DNA of 60,385 nt from Lysinibacillus boronitolerans JCM 21713 = 10a = NBRC 103108 (GCF_000772935.1 NZ_JPVR01000058.1:1-60385); one strand, 5' to 3'. Positions 25,275 to 34,273 are shown, counted from the first letter of the stretch. Numbers and translations: made by a program. Notes: generated by a model from the letters alone, not told the origin.

Positions 25275-26150
25275 TCACCTAATCCAATGTGCTTTTAATA
25301 ATTGCTGGAAAATCGCATATTGCAAGCCATCTTCCACTTTCAATTGTAATTGTCGAACACCAAAGCGACGGCAAATGGCTTCAAATTCTTCTTCATGTAG
25401 TATACGTCTTGCATGGTAGGACTCCAGTACTCTAGAGGACATCGTCACATTCACATCATTACCTGTTTCACGATCAAGGAGACGTACATCACCCGAATAA
25501 TTTGGTGACAGTTCTTCTTGCGTTACAATTTGCAAAATGCGAACATCTCCAGCGTAGCGTGGTAGCCTTTTTAATAGCTGTTCCCATTCTTCAATTGGCT
25601 CTAATCCATCTGTAACAATGAATAATACGGTACTATCTTTAGGCAAAGCTTTAAGTGCATCCTTGGCAAAACGATGAGAGTAATTAGCTTCCTCTATATC
25701 AGTTACTAGCTGTAAAAAAGCTCGGCGATACATGGTACCCTTCCGTCGAAATGGTGGCTTCACTTCATCTTGAACAATAGAAAAGGAAAGACGATCATCT
25801 CGACCTAATACCATTAGACCGAGGGAGGCCACAATTTGACGAGCAAATAGCCACTTAGCATGTTCTCCCATTGATTTGGTCGCATCTAGTAAAATATGTA
25901 CACGCATCTCTTGCTCATCTAAAAACCTTTTAATAAAGTATTTATCTGTACGAGCAAAGACGTTCCAATCCACTTGGCGTACATCATCTCCTAAATGGTA
26001 TTCTCGAAAATCTGAGAAATCGAGGGATGCCCCGAAGCGTTGAGAACGGTGCGAGCCCTTATGTTGCCCGCGTAGTTTGGAGGCCGTCGCTATTTGAAAG
26101 CGACTGATTTTCGCTAACCAGTCTTCGGGCAATAAGTATTTAGCTGTCAC
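25275..26150 (-). CDS. DUF58 protein
   Basis: 291 aa, GTG start that overlaps the MoxR stop (GTGA). The central DUF58 signature is clear: SLDFSDFREYHLGDDVRQ VDWNVFARTDKYFIKRF (~residues 45-78), then a vWA-like fold with HILLDATKSM (~90). DUF58 proteins are regularly paired with MoxR ATPases and vWA proteins (yeaC-yeaD in B. subtilis) but have no assigned biochemical role. No membrane segment is evident, so it is probably cytoplasmic. Confidence 0.88.
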   Translation of the reverse strand: MTAKYLLPEDWLAKISRFQIATASKLRGQHKGSHRSQRFGASLDFSDFREYHLGDDVRQVDWNVFARTDKYFIKRFLDEQEMRVHILLDATKSMGEHAKWLFARQIVASLGLMVLGRDDRLSFSIVQDEVKPPFRRKGTMYRRAFLQLVTDIEEANYSHRFAKDALKALPKDSTVLFIVTDGLEPIEEWEQLLKRLPRYAGDVRILQIVTQEELSPNYSGDVRLLDRETGNDVNVTMSSRVLESYHARRILHEEEFEAICRRFGVRQLQLKVEDGLQYAIFQQLLKAHWIR

Positions 26151-27142
26151 TTGCTAATACCTTGCTGAACCTTTTCTAAAATAACATCAATCACATCGTC
26201 TGCCGTTTTTCCTGAAGCCTCCCCTTCATAATTCAACAGCATTCGATGACGTAAAACAGGCTTAGCAACAGATTTAATATCCGCTACAGAAACATGAAAA
26301 CGACCATTCATTAAAGCTCTTGCCTTTGCCAATTTGATTAAGCTCTGCAAACCACGTGGACCACTTCCATACATTGCATATTGTTTAACCTCATCAAGCG
26401 CATCTATTCTTTCAGGATGCGTAGCCACCACTAGATCCGTTGCATACTCCAGCATTTCATCAGCAACCATCACTTCTTTTACCATTTGCTGAGCTTCAAT
26501 AAGAGCATCCGTATCCATTTGCTTTTGTAAACCAATTTCCTGGGCTCCTGTCGTTCGTTTCATAATTTCCATAAGTTCGCTTTTTTCAGGATAGGGTACA
26601 AGAATTTTACAAAGGAAACGGTCCATCTGTGCTTCTGGTAATGGGTATGTTCCTTCCATTTCAATAGGGTTTTGAGTGGCCAACACGAAAAATGGTTTCG
26701 CCATTTTTTTTGTATCCCCCAATATTGTTACCGTTTTTTCCCCCATTGCTTCCAACAAGGCACTTTGGGTTTTTGGTGTGGCGCGATTTATCTCATCAGC
26801 CAATACCATTTGGCTAAAGATTGGCCCAGGTTGAAACGTAAATTGCTGCTTCCCATCGGGTGTACGTTCAATCATGCTTGTTCCTGTTATATCTGCTGGC
26901 ATAAGATCTGGTGTAAATTGAATACGTGAAAACGACAGATCCAGTACCTCTGAAATCGTACGAATTAACATCGTTTTTCCTAAACCAGGTAAACCTTCTA
27001 ACAATGCATGACCATCCGCTAATACTGCATACAGGGTATAATCAATTGCTTCTTCCTGTCCAACAATGAAGCGATGAATTTCTTCTTTAACTTGTTGTAA
27101 TTTCGTACTCATATCTACATATTGTTGCTCTGTAAAGGCCAT
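26147..27142 (-). CDS. MoxR-family AAA+ ATPase
   Basis: 331-aa cytoplasmic AAA+ ATPase. Walker A GLPGLGKT (50-57), Walker B LADEINRATPKTQSALLEAM, sensor 1 in LATQNPIEMEGTYPLPEAQ and the Arg-finger region DRFL follow the MoxR order. The C-terminal lid contains GPRGLQSLIKLAKARA. MoxR proteins act as chaperones that help assemble or activate vWA-containing partners. ATG is preceded by AGGAGG. Downstream genes DUF58 and two vWA membrane proteins are its expected partners. Confidence 0.93.
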   Translation of the reverse strand: MAFTEQQYVDMSTKLQQVKEEIHRFIVGQEEAIDYTLYAVLADGHALLEGLPGLGKTMLIRTISEVLDLSFSRIQFTPDLMPADITGTSMIERTPDGKQQFTFQPGPIFSQMVLADEINRATPKTQSALLEAMGEKTVTILGDTKKMAKPFFVLATQNPIEMEGTYPLPEAQMDRFLCKILVPYPEKSELMEIMKRTTGAQEIGLQKQMDTDALIEAQQMVKEVMVADEMLEYATDLVVATHPERIDALDEVKQYAMYGSGPRGLQSLIKLAKARALMNGRFHVSVADIKSVAKPVLRHRMLLNYEGEASGKTADDVIDVILEKVQQGISK

Positions 27143-27153
27143 TTCTTTTCCTC

Positions 27154-28176
27154 CTACTGCGACTCAATTGACGTGAAATAAGATTGCACGACATTTTGTA
27201 AATCCTTCGGTAATTGTAAACGCTCTGAACTCTCTAAATAGCTGTCTTTGTATGATCCAATTACTTCTTCATAAGGTCGAATAGAACCTTTTGTGATCGG
27301 ACCATTTCCTTGTTGCTCAGATACATGGGAACCATCTCCTAATGCGCCACCATCTACTGATGTCTCAGTTGACCCACCAATTCGATTCGGTGTCGTTAAC
27401 AAATTCCGACCGCCTTGGCCACTTCCTGCTCCTTGACCACCTTGGCCTTGGCCTTGACCCTGTCCTTGACCTTGGCCCTGTCCTTGGCCTTGACCCTGTC
27501 CTTGACCTTGACCCTGTCCTTGACCTTGACCCTGTCCTTGACCTTTGCTCTGGCTATTACCATTTTGCTGTTGAGAACCACTTTGAGCATTATTTTGACT
27601 AGATTGGCCTTGTTGATTACTTGGTTGGGAATTACCAGATGACTGTTGACTGTTCTGATTGTGACTGCTTGCATTATTGGCACTCGCAATTGCATTTTGT
27701 AAGGAGTTACTTGCTGGTTTACCAAGTTTACTCATAGCAGTTTGTGTGGTATTTGCATTTTCTGTAAGCCCTTGCTGCATTTGGGCAAGCTCTTTTAGCT
27801 GCTCAACCTCTTCCTTCGATAATCCTTGGCCTTCTGTTGTGCCATCTTGACTAGCCGATTGTTTATCCTTTAATTGCTGCTCCTTTAATGCTAGCTCCTT
27901 TTGTTTTTTGACAATTTCTCGTAAAGCTTCTTCTGCTGTTTCAGCTTCTTTTAAAGTATTTTGAAGTTCTTGCAATTGCTCTTTTACTTCTTTTGTTTCC
28001 GCCTTTTTCTCTAATTCAGCAACTTCCTTCTTTATATCTTGGATAACTGCCTGCTCCTTTTCAACCTCTATTGCTTCAATTTGCGTAGCTGCTGGGAACA
28101 TGTAAAGAATGGCTAGTACAACTGTTGTAATAAACAATCCGATAAACGCCTTTGGACGAAATAGATTTTTCAGCAT
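27154..28176 (-). CDS. Membrane coiled-coil protein with Gly-Gln repeat tract (3' part of a split gene)
   Basis: 340 aa from an ATG at 28176 that has only a weak site (GAAAG). A membrane helix (AFIGLFITTVVLAILYMF, ~8-26) is followed by a Glu/Lys/Gln coiled coil (~35-115), a Ser/Asn/Gln-rich stretch, a pure (GQ)n tract (~210-245) built from 18-bp DNA repeats, and a C-terminal segment RPYEEVIGSYKDSYLES. Removing one A from the A5 run at 28166-28170 would join it in frame to the upstream ORF. The result is a ~460-aa, three-helix protein like the DUF4175 group. It probably is the second part of one gene, either frameshifted or expressed as an overlapping gene. Confidence 0.65.
   Translation of the reverse strand: MLKNLFRPKAFIGLFITTVVLAILYMFPAATQIEAIEVEKEQAVIQDIKKEVAELEKKAETKEVKEQLQELQNTLKEAETAEEALREIVKKQKELALKEQQLKDKQSASQDGTTEGQGLSKEEVEQLKELAQMQQGLTENANTTQTAMSKLGKPASNSLQNAIASANNASSHNQNSQQSSGNSQPSNQQGQSSQNNAQSGSQQQNGNSQSKGQGQGQGQGQGQGQGQGQGQGQGQGQGQGQGQGQGGQGAGSGQGGRNLLTTPNRIGGSTETSVDGGALGDGSHVSEQQGNGPITKGSIRPYEEVIGSYKDSYLESSERLQLPKDLQNVVQSYFTSIESQ
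27430..27550. repeat. 18-bp tandem repeats encoding (Gly-Gln)n
   Basis: About six copies of an 18-bp unit of the type CCTTGACCTTGACCCTGT, with small third-position changes, run through 27437-27550. On the minus strand they encode alternating Gly and Gln. Such arrays change copy number by slippage in multiples of 6 residues without breaking the frame. Confidence 0.8.
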
Positions 28177-28531
28177 TTTGCATTGCTTTCGATAATAATG
28201 ATTGAACAAGAGGATCCTGATCATCTTTAAATGATAAAGCTGTCACTAATTCATTATGTGAGAAATAATGATCCAGTTTATGCAATGCCTCTCGCTCTTT
28301 GACCCTTTTCCACCACATATAAGCAATCGTTGCAATAATAACAGTAATAAAGGCTCCTAATGCTATTTGGCGATAATATGGCCAGACAAATAGTCGGGAA
28401 ATAAGTACGAGAGAAGCACTCGAAAGCAATGCCAAAAACAAACCATATTGTGCAATGGGAATGCTTCTTTCAAGAGTTAATCTCGATTTTGCACGCTGAA
28501 TATATTTTCGTAATTGCTTACGACGCTCCAT
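28076..28531 (-). CDS. Two-helix membrane protein (5' part of a split gene)
   Basis: 151 codons as read, ATG with GAGGAGG upstream. Residues ~25-46 and ~55-75 are membrane helices; ~78-120 is a cytosolic helical segment (HKLDHYFSHNELVTAL, then DPLVQSLLSKAMQNAEK). The last ~30 residues (GVYRIVYYNSCTSHS..) are unlike the rest and run over the start of the next ORF in another frame. That fits a frameshift after QNAE at the A5 run (28166-28170). In an intact gene the protein would continue into the 27154-28176 frame. Confidence 0.65.
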   Translation of the reverse strand: MERRKQLRKYIQRAKSRLTLERSIPIAQYGLFLALLSSASLVLISRLFVWPYYRQIALGAFITVIIATIAYMWWKRVKEREALHKLDHYFSHNELVTALSFKDDQDPLVQSLLSKAMQNAEKSISSKGVYRIVYYNSCTSHSLHVPSSYAN

Positions 28532-28543
28532 ACAAATTCCTCC

Positions 28544-29389
28544 TCATCGGTTACTTTTCATGTTGGCACGCAATTTTTTAATCGCAATCGTTAAACAAAG
28601 TACAATGATGAATACATAAGCAATTAAATAAGTTATCCATACAGGTAGTTCTACACCAGAAAGCTCTGCTAACGCATCCCCCATCTCAGGAGAAATAAGT
28701 GTCAGCATCAAGGCACCTGGATTAATTGACGCCCAGAAATAGGTCATAAAGGAGGCACCTGTTCCAATGGCGTTGCCCATTTGATGAAAGGCCATTGTTA
28801 AAAAGAAGAAGAACGCAGTAATACCTCCTAAGAAAATAATTGAGCCGTATGTGGCAATCATGGCAACAATGGTTCTCTTGGTAATCGTAGAAAACATCAC
28901 GCCTATACTACCTATCGCTACTACAGTGACTAAATAAAATAAAAATATAGAAATAAGCTGTGAAGGCGACACACCACCAAACAGAAACACTAGGCTATAT
29001 AGTGGTAAGCCTGCTACCAGCATCAATACTAGAAATGCTACGGAAGAAAGTAATTTTCCAATAACAATTTGTGTAGAACTTTGTGTCGTTGTTAATAAAA
29101 TATTTAATGTTTGCTTTTCACGCTCACTACTGATGGCACCTGCAGTTAAACTTGGTGTAATGAAAAGAACTAATGCCATTTGTAAAATGGTAAGCACAGC
29201 AAACATCATAAAGCTTGTCTCAGGTCTAAAGAAGCCTCTGCCAGTAAATTCAGTTGTAAGCAATAAAAAACCTGCAATGAAAATACAAAGTACAGCTAAA
29301 TAAAACATTAAACCTGAAAAGCTTTTAAAAGAACGGAAGCGTAACTTCAATTCTTTAACAAATACTGGATTATAAAAGCGTTCCATCAT
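28544..29389 (-). CDS. ABC-2 type transporter permease
   Basis: 281 aa with six hydrophobic segments and the usual ABC-2 loop TAGAISSEREKQTLNILLTT (~residues 85-104) between helices 2 and 3. ATG overlaps the stop of the ATPase gene (ATGA), so the two form one transporter. The last residues are basic and cytosolic. Relatives include GldF/CcmB-like and NosY-like permeases. Substrate unknown. Confidence 0.87.
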   Translation of the reverse strand: MMERFYNPVFVKELKLRFRSFKSFSGLMFYLAVLCIFIAGFLLLTTEFTGRGFFRPETSFMMFAVLTILQMALVLFITPSLTAGAISSEREKQTLNILLTTTQSSTQIVIGKLLSSVAFLVLMLVAGLPLYSLVFLFGGVSPSQLISIFLFYLVTVVAIGSIGVMFSTITKRTIVAMIATYGSIIFLGGITAFFFFLTMAFHQMGNAIGTGASFMTYFWASINPGALMLTLISPEMGDALAELSGVELPVWITYLIAYVFIIVLCLTIAIKKLRANMKSNR

Positions 29390-30321
29390 TGATTGTCCGC
29401 TCCCTTCGTAATCGCCATAAAGACATCCTCTAAATCTTTCTCTTCTTCACTTAAAGCATAGATCGGTAAATCTGCAAGCATCGCCTTTTTCAGCAATGCC
29501 ACCTGCTCTGCGTCTGTTCCTCGATAGTTAAAGGCTATTTCTAAACGATTGTCGATGACATCAATTGATGATATATGCGGATCTTCCTCTAAAAATGCTC
29601 GTACCTCGTCTAAACGATCTGTTATTTTAAGCACAATACGCTTTTCCCCTTGTAGTTGTGCTTGGATGGCAGCTACATTGCCATGTGCAATTAATTTACC
29701 ATTATCTATAACACCGATTTCATCACACATTTCAGCCAACTCTGGCAAAATGTGTGACGATATTAAAATTGTTTTCCCCATGGACTTTAAATTTCGTAAA
29801 ATATCTCGCATTTCCACACGAGCACGTGGATCTAGTCCTGATGCAGGCTCATCTAGAATCAGTACCTTTGGATCATGGATAAGTGCACGAGCTAAACATA
29901 AGCGTTGCTTCATCCCACGTGATAATAAATCAACATATTCATAGCGTTTATTTGTTAAATTTACGAGTTCTAATAGTTGTGGAATTAACACTTGACGCTC
30001 TGCTAACTGGATACCGTAGCTCGCTCCATAAAAATCTAAATATTCATCTACTTTTAGCTGATCGTATACACCAAAGAAATCGGGCATATAACCAATTTGC
30101 TTTCGAACTTCCTTTGGTTCCTTCACAACACTTTTGCCATTTATCAGAGCATCCCCAGAAGTCGGTGACAATAGTGTAGCTAAAATAGAGAATGTTGTAG
30201 ATTTACCTGCTCCATTGGCGCCAACAAACCCAAATACAACGCCTTCTTCCAAAGATAAGTTTAAATGATCTAATGCTGTAAAGGAGCCATATCGTTTCGT
30301 TAAATCACGAATTTCAATCAT
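29386..30321 (-). CDS. ABC transporter ATPase
   Basis: 311 aa. Walker A GANGAGKST (34-42), signature LSRGMKQRLCLARAL, Walker B VLILDEPASGLD, H-loop ILISSHILPEL; the C-terminal ~90 residues are the extra domain seen in ABC-2 ATPases such as GldA and NatA. The ATG overlaps the TAA of the preceding 797-aa gene by one base (TAATG). Pairs with the permease encoded next. Export or extrusion activity is expected from the ABC-2 type. Confidence 0.92.
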   Translation of the reverse strand: MIEIRDLTKRYGSFTALDHLNLSLEEGVVFGFVGANGAGKSTTFSILATLLSPTSGDALINGKSVVKEPKEVRKQIGYMPDFFGVYDQLKVDEYLDFYGASYGIQLAERQVLIPQLLELVNLTNKRYEYVDLLSRGMKQRLCLARALIHDPKVLILDEPASGLDPRARVEMRDILRNLKSMGKTILISSHILPELAEMCDEIGVIDNGKLIAHGNVAAIQAQLQGEKRIVLKITDRLDEVRAFLEEDPHISSIDVIDNRLEIAFNYRGTDAEQVALLKKAMLADLPIYALSEEEKDLEDVFMAITKGADNQ

Positions 30322-32714
30322 TATTTTGCCACTCCTTTCAGCTCTATGTCTGGTAACTTTGTTTGTTCTCCTGATGGATCAGGACCATATTTGATTTCAA
30401 TTCGAAGCTCTCCATCTTGATTAAAGTATGTTGAAACTTTGTCTGTAAACACTTGCTTTGTATCGACTAAAGGCTCATATATATTCGTTTCATTATTCCA
30501 AATGGATAGCTGCATACGTGAGACATCCTTATTAGAAATTGTCAGCTCATTAAGTGATTCAACGGCATCCATAAATTGATCTGGCATGGCCATCGTTACT
30601 TCGTACAACCCTTCAGATAGGTACCATTTATTCAATTCTTCCTCGATCTTTTCATAATACCCATTTGCTGATAGCGGCTCTACTGAATACGAGAAGTTAT
30701 TACGCTTCATTGTAAATGGACCTGTTAGCTCAACTTTTCCTTTAAATGGTTGAACAAGCATCGTAATTGGTGACATATTAGCACTTGTTTCTAGTTCAAC
30801 ACCTACCACAGCTTGATCTGTCCAAGCTGTAAGTATTGGCTGGTTATCCTTTTCGACAAGCGGCAATGCTAATGTTTTCATTCTTTCAATACGCATTGGG
30901 TCTACCTCATCCTTTTTCGATGGGTAACTATAATTATAATTATTGAAGATAGATGGTTTTTGAAGAACCGTTGTTTTCAGTTCTTTATTTACCTGTAATG
31001 TTCCGTTTGCTTCAATATCACCCAGTTTCACTTCTTTCACACCGGAGATTAATGTGACATCTTTTAATGCAAATGGGAAATTATTTTTAACCGTTCCTGT
31101 TAGTTTTTCATTTTTCAGTGTAATATCAATATCCATCTTCCCAATATTTTGCGCTGATGTTTTTCCACCAAAGGATTGCACAGACCAGTAGCTTAAATCA
31201 CGTAATGTTAGTGTTGAACCGCTAGCATTTTCTTTTATATAAGAAGATTCATGTAATGGTCCCATCGTGCCTGTAAAGTTATTATAATTTCTTAATGCAA
31301 CGGCCGTTGTATTTTGGTCAGCATTGACCACAAAGTCCCCACTGCGATTCGTTAGAATGGACTCTACATAGTAGCCATTTACACTATTGTCTTCATTTAC
31401 TTTATAGAATGCCGATTGTTGAACTTGTGGCTGAACAATACGATCCTTCGCTCCGACAATAAAGAGAACAATGGAAAGAACAACAGAGATAGATGGTATA
31501 ATCCACCATGCATGCTCGCGCTTGTCCGCTTTTTTCAAGATAAAATAAAGGATTGGCCCGATAATTAAAATATAAAGAATAATGACAATTAGCATATAGC
31601 TCACTGATACTTCGAAGGATGGAAATAATTCGTTTATGTTACGAAGTTCATAAGATATTTGATCGAGAGGAGATTGTCCCTGTCTCATTATTCCTTGCTG
31701 TGAAATACTTTGAATATTTATCACTTTGGCTAAAAGTGCTCCGTAGCCGTCCATAGAAGCAAGTGGTTGATCACCTAAAGAGAAGGTAGTTTGAATCACT
31801 TCCCCGCTACCCACTTTTTTCTTTGCTGCTAACACTGTATTATTTTCTGTTAATACAGGTAAACTTCCTTCACTGCTAGTAGCTGAGTAAACTGAAATCG
31901 GCTGTGTAAAAATGCCGCCTCCTGACATTTTAGTTAAAGCTTCTGCAGAAATCGCAGTCATTTCTTGTGATAATGACAAAGGTAAATACTCTTTAAAAAT
32001 GCCTGCTGTAGCATTGATTTGGTCAGCAGCACCTAGAAGTAAGGTACCTCCATCTTGCACCCATTTTAATAATGCTTCTTGTTGCTTCTGTGTTAAATCA
32101 GCAATAGCCACTTCATCTACAACAATGACATTGGCCATTGCAAGTCCCTGCGAATCTTCTGGAAGTGTATAATCTTTTAATTGATTGATATTAAATACTT
32201 CCACATTGCTTTGAGCTACAAATGTTGATAAACGTAATAGTGCTGAAAGTCGATCACTTTTATCTGTTAGTGTATAAATGAATGTTGATGAGGGATCTAA
32301 AAAGTTTGATTGCAGACGTTTTGTTCCCTTATAGGCAATCTTTTTTCCTTTTTCAATGTTCCCCTCATAAAAGGCAAATAAATCTGTGTCCGAATAACTA
32401 TAGTCAGCTAAACCATCAAGATAGAAAGTAAATGTCTTTTCCTCTCCTGCTGCTATATCAATTGGCACGACAAGTGCTGAAGCTGCCTCATAAGAATTTG
32501 ATGAATTAATCGCCATATCTCCTGAGAAATCAGCTCCATTATTTTTCACTGTAACTTGTAGTGGTACTACTGATTGATATTTCGCTTTACCAGAAATACC
32601 TGCTGTTGCTTTCACCTCTAGCGTAGCAGCCGCACTCGCCTCTGTTGCAGGCAAGATAAAGCTCATTACAAGCATGACTAGTAAGGTCAGTGCCGTCCAT
32701 TTTGTCTTTTTCAA
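30321..32714 (-). CDS. Secreted/membrane protein heading the vWA-MoxR-ABC operon
   Basis: 797 aa, TTG start with GGGG 8 bases upstream. A signal peptide (~1-29) ends at a good cleavage site ASA-A. The external part has beta-rich domains (~30-130) and a GATase1-like fold (~140-330, with VIVVDEVAI and WVQDGGTLLLGA). Two membrane helices follow at ~370-393 and ~402-420, then another large external beta domain (~430-797). The GATase-like part recalls GldG-type auxiliary proteins that accompany ABC transporters. It is the first gene of the operon, so it may be the envelope platform for the transporter. Confidence 0.75.
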   Translation of the reverse strand: MKKTKWTALTLLVMLVMSFILPATEASAAATLEVKATAGISGKAKYQSVVPLQVTVKNNGADFSGDMAINSSNSYEAASALVVPIDIAAGEEKTFTFYLDGLADYSYSDTDLFAFYEGNIEKGKKIAYKGTKRLQSNFLDPSSTFIYTLTDKSDRLSALLRLSTFVAQSNVEVFNINQLKDYTLPEDSQGLAMANVIVVDEVAIADLTQKQQEALLKWVQDGGTLLLGAADQINATAGIFKEYLPLSLSQEMTAISAEALTKMSGGGIFTQPISVYSATSSEGSLPVLTENNTVLAAKKKVGSGEVIQTTFSLGDQPLASMDGYGALLAKVINIQSISQQGIMRQGQSPLDQISYELRNINELFPSFEVSVSYMLIVIILYILIIGPILYFILKKADKREHAWWIIPSISVVLSIVLFIVGAKDRIVQPQVQQSAFYKVNEDNSVNGYYVESILTNRSGDFVVNADQNTTAVALRNYNNFTGTMGPLHESSYIKENASGSTLTLRDLSYWSVQSFGGKTSAQNIGKMDIDITLKNEKLTGTVKNNFPFALKDVTLISGVKEVKLGDIEANGTLQVNKELKTTVLQKPSIFNNYNYSYPSKKDEVDPMRIERMKTLALPLVEKDNQPILTAWTDQAVVGVELETSANMSPITMLVQPFKGKVELTGPFTMKRNNFSYSVEPLSANGYYEKIEEELNKWYLSEGLYEVTMAMPDQFMDAVESLNELTISNKDVSRMQLSIWNNETNIYEPLVDTKQVFTDKVSTYFNQDGELRIEIKYGPDPSGEQTKLPDIELKGVAK

Positions 32715-32836
32715 AAGCTCAACCCCTTTTTATGTAAATAGATGGTTACATAATTATACGATTTAGATTGCATTTTGTTCCATTTCTTATGATATCTTCA
32801 TGAATATTCATAAACTCTTAAGATTTCTACAATGTC

Positions 32837-32868
32837 AAAAGGCAACTCCAAAACAACTTGGAGCTGCC
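32837..32868 (-). terminator. Terminator of ccpC
   Basis: On the minus strand GGCAGCTCCAA pairs with TTGGAGTTGCC (plus 32841-32851 / 32858-32868, one wobble), followed by TTTT. It separates ccpC from the vWA-MoxR-ABC operon, whose promoter must lie at about 32740-32840. Confidence 0.78.
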
Positions 32869-32875
32869 TGATTTT

Positions 32876-33763
32876 CTATTTAGTATAGTCAAACAAACAC
32901 CGCGCATGATCCTGCACCACTTCAACAAACGCCTCTACCTGCCTTAATTCAAAGGAAGATTCATAACCAATTAGCCAAGTATCGCGTGTAAGCCCAAATT
33001 CCTTTTCGTTATTTGTCAGAGGGATTTTGTGAATGGCATCGTGGTCATTTAACGTAATAGAAGGTAAGATCGCATAACCGATACCATTTAATGCCATTTG
33101 TTTACAAATTTCAATTTGATCCACTAAAATTTGTTTTCTTGGATTCGAGGCAAAATGCTGCTGCCACCATTGCTGAATTTCTTGATAATAGTTGGAATCA
33201 CTTTTATATTGAATAAATGGACGGTCTGTCTTTAACACATCTTCAATTGTTTTAACCTCTTTGTCCACTAAATAAAGAGTATCTCTGAAAAGGTGGATCT
33301 TTTCTCCTTTCCAGTCAACTTGGCCTCGTACAATGCCTACATGGGCCTCGCCCTCGTAAAGAGCTTTCACAATTTCAGAACTCCAGCCTGTCATCAGTGA
33401 TATTTTAGCTTCTGGATATTTTGACACAAACTCCTTCAGGATTTTTGGTAGCCAGTTCTGACCAACAATGGATGCACAAGCAATTTTCAATGTCCCGTTT
33501 ACCTTTGTCGTTAAGGATTGAATGGTTTCAAAAATTTCTTCCTTTTTAGTCAGCATTTCCTTTGCATAGGCTATCACCTGTTCGCCAGCAGGTGTTGCAG
33601 TTAGACCTTTCTGTGAGCGAATAAATAATTGTGCACCCCAGTCTTTCTCAATTGTTTGCAATCGTTGTGAAAGGGCTGGTTGGGATAAAAATAGACGTTC
33701 TGCTGCTTTTCGCATATTGCGTTCTTCAGCTAAGATCTTTAAAATTTCTGCCTCTGTTGCCAT
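32876..33763 (-). CDS. ccpC: CcpC, LysR regulator of citrate cycle genes
   Basis: LysR-type regulator, ~295 aa from ATG 33763 (a TTG three bases earlier is also possible; GGAGG upstream). The N-terminal winged helix-turn-helix contains NMRKAAERLFLSQPALSQRL (~residues 16-35); the rest is the co-inducer-binding domain. Long stretches (GTLKIA-A-SI-GQ-WLPK, LVDQIE-CKQMAL-GIGYAILPS) agree with B. subtilis CcpC (YkuM), which represses citZ and citB and responds to citrate. The neighbour ykuL is also adjacent in B. subtilis. Confidence 0.9.
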   Translation of the reverse strand: MATEAEILKILAEERNMRKAAERLFLSQPALSQRLQTIEKDWGAQLFIRSQKGLTATPAGEQVIAYAKEMLTKKEEIFETIQSLTTKVNGTLKIACASIVGQNWLPKILKEFVSKYPEAKISLMTGWSSEIVKALYEGEAHVGIVRGQVDWKGEKIHLFRDTLYLVDKEVKTIEDVLKTDRPFIQYKSDSNYYQEIQQWWQQHFASNPRKQILVDQIEICKQMALNGIGYAILPSITLNDHDAIHKIPLTNNEKEFGLTRDTWLIGYESSFELRQVEAFVEVVQDHARCLFDYTK

Positions 33764-33832
33764 CAATCTGTAAAACCTCCAATACAAGCAAAGAGGGCCT
33801 CATGATTTTCATCTGAGTTCCCTCTTAAGCTA

Positions 33833-34273
33833 CTACTCTTTTTGATAAATATATTTTTTCAATTGCTTTAAAATAACACGTCTTGTTAATATCCCTGCGA
33901 ATGTACCATCTTCGTCCACTACACATAAAAAGGCGTGGTTAATGACTAAATCCAAAGCACGCTGGAAAGTATCCGTCAGCTTTAATACAGCGATCTCTTT
34001 TTCCATAATAGAGTCAACCTTAATATCAGGTAGCTTTTCATATTCAATATGCTCAAGTCCAAGAATCGATTCGGTAATCATTTTCATGCTAAGTAAACCT
34101 TGAAGTCGATATTTCAAATCTAATACAGGTATGGACGAGTACCCTGTACGTGTTAGTACAAGGAGTGCATGTTCTGCACTATTTCCACTTTGTACATGCG
34201 CAACTTTTTCAGAGGAAATGATAAAATCACTAATTGGCATTGCTAATAAGTCTTTGCTGTTAGTTGAAATCAT
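33833..34273 (-). CDS. ykuL: CBS-domain protein YkuL
   Basis: 146 aa from ATG 34273 (GGAGA 8 bases upstream; a longer frame to 34300 has no site). Two CBS motifs (~residues 15-70 and ~80-140) make one Bateman module, which usually binds an adenine nucleotide. Starting MISTNSKDLL and with SADK/SSEKVAHVQ-G-..-HALLVLTR-GY- it resembles B. subtilis YkuL, which also precedes ccpC. No catalytic domain is attached; small CBS proteins of this class are c-di-AMP or AMP sensors. Confidence 0.87.
   Translation of the reverse strand: MISTNSKDLLAMPISDFIISSEKVAHVQSGNSAEHALLVLTRTGYSSIPVLDLKYRLQGLLSMKMITESILGLEHIEYEKLPDIKVDSIMEKEIAVLKLTDTFQRALDLVINHAFLCVVDEDGTFAGILTRRVILKQLKKYIYQKE

Noticed and set aside
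27430..27550. Repeat array considered as a CRISPR
   Set aside because: Units are directly adjacent, without spacers, and lie inside a coding frame.
27342..27725. Three other-frame ORFs across the Gly-Gln repeat (repetitive Leu/Thr/Ser or Val/Lys proteins)
   Set aside because: They are by-products of the 18-bp DNA repeat; the Gly-Gln frame has the coiled coil, membrane helix and proper operon position.
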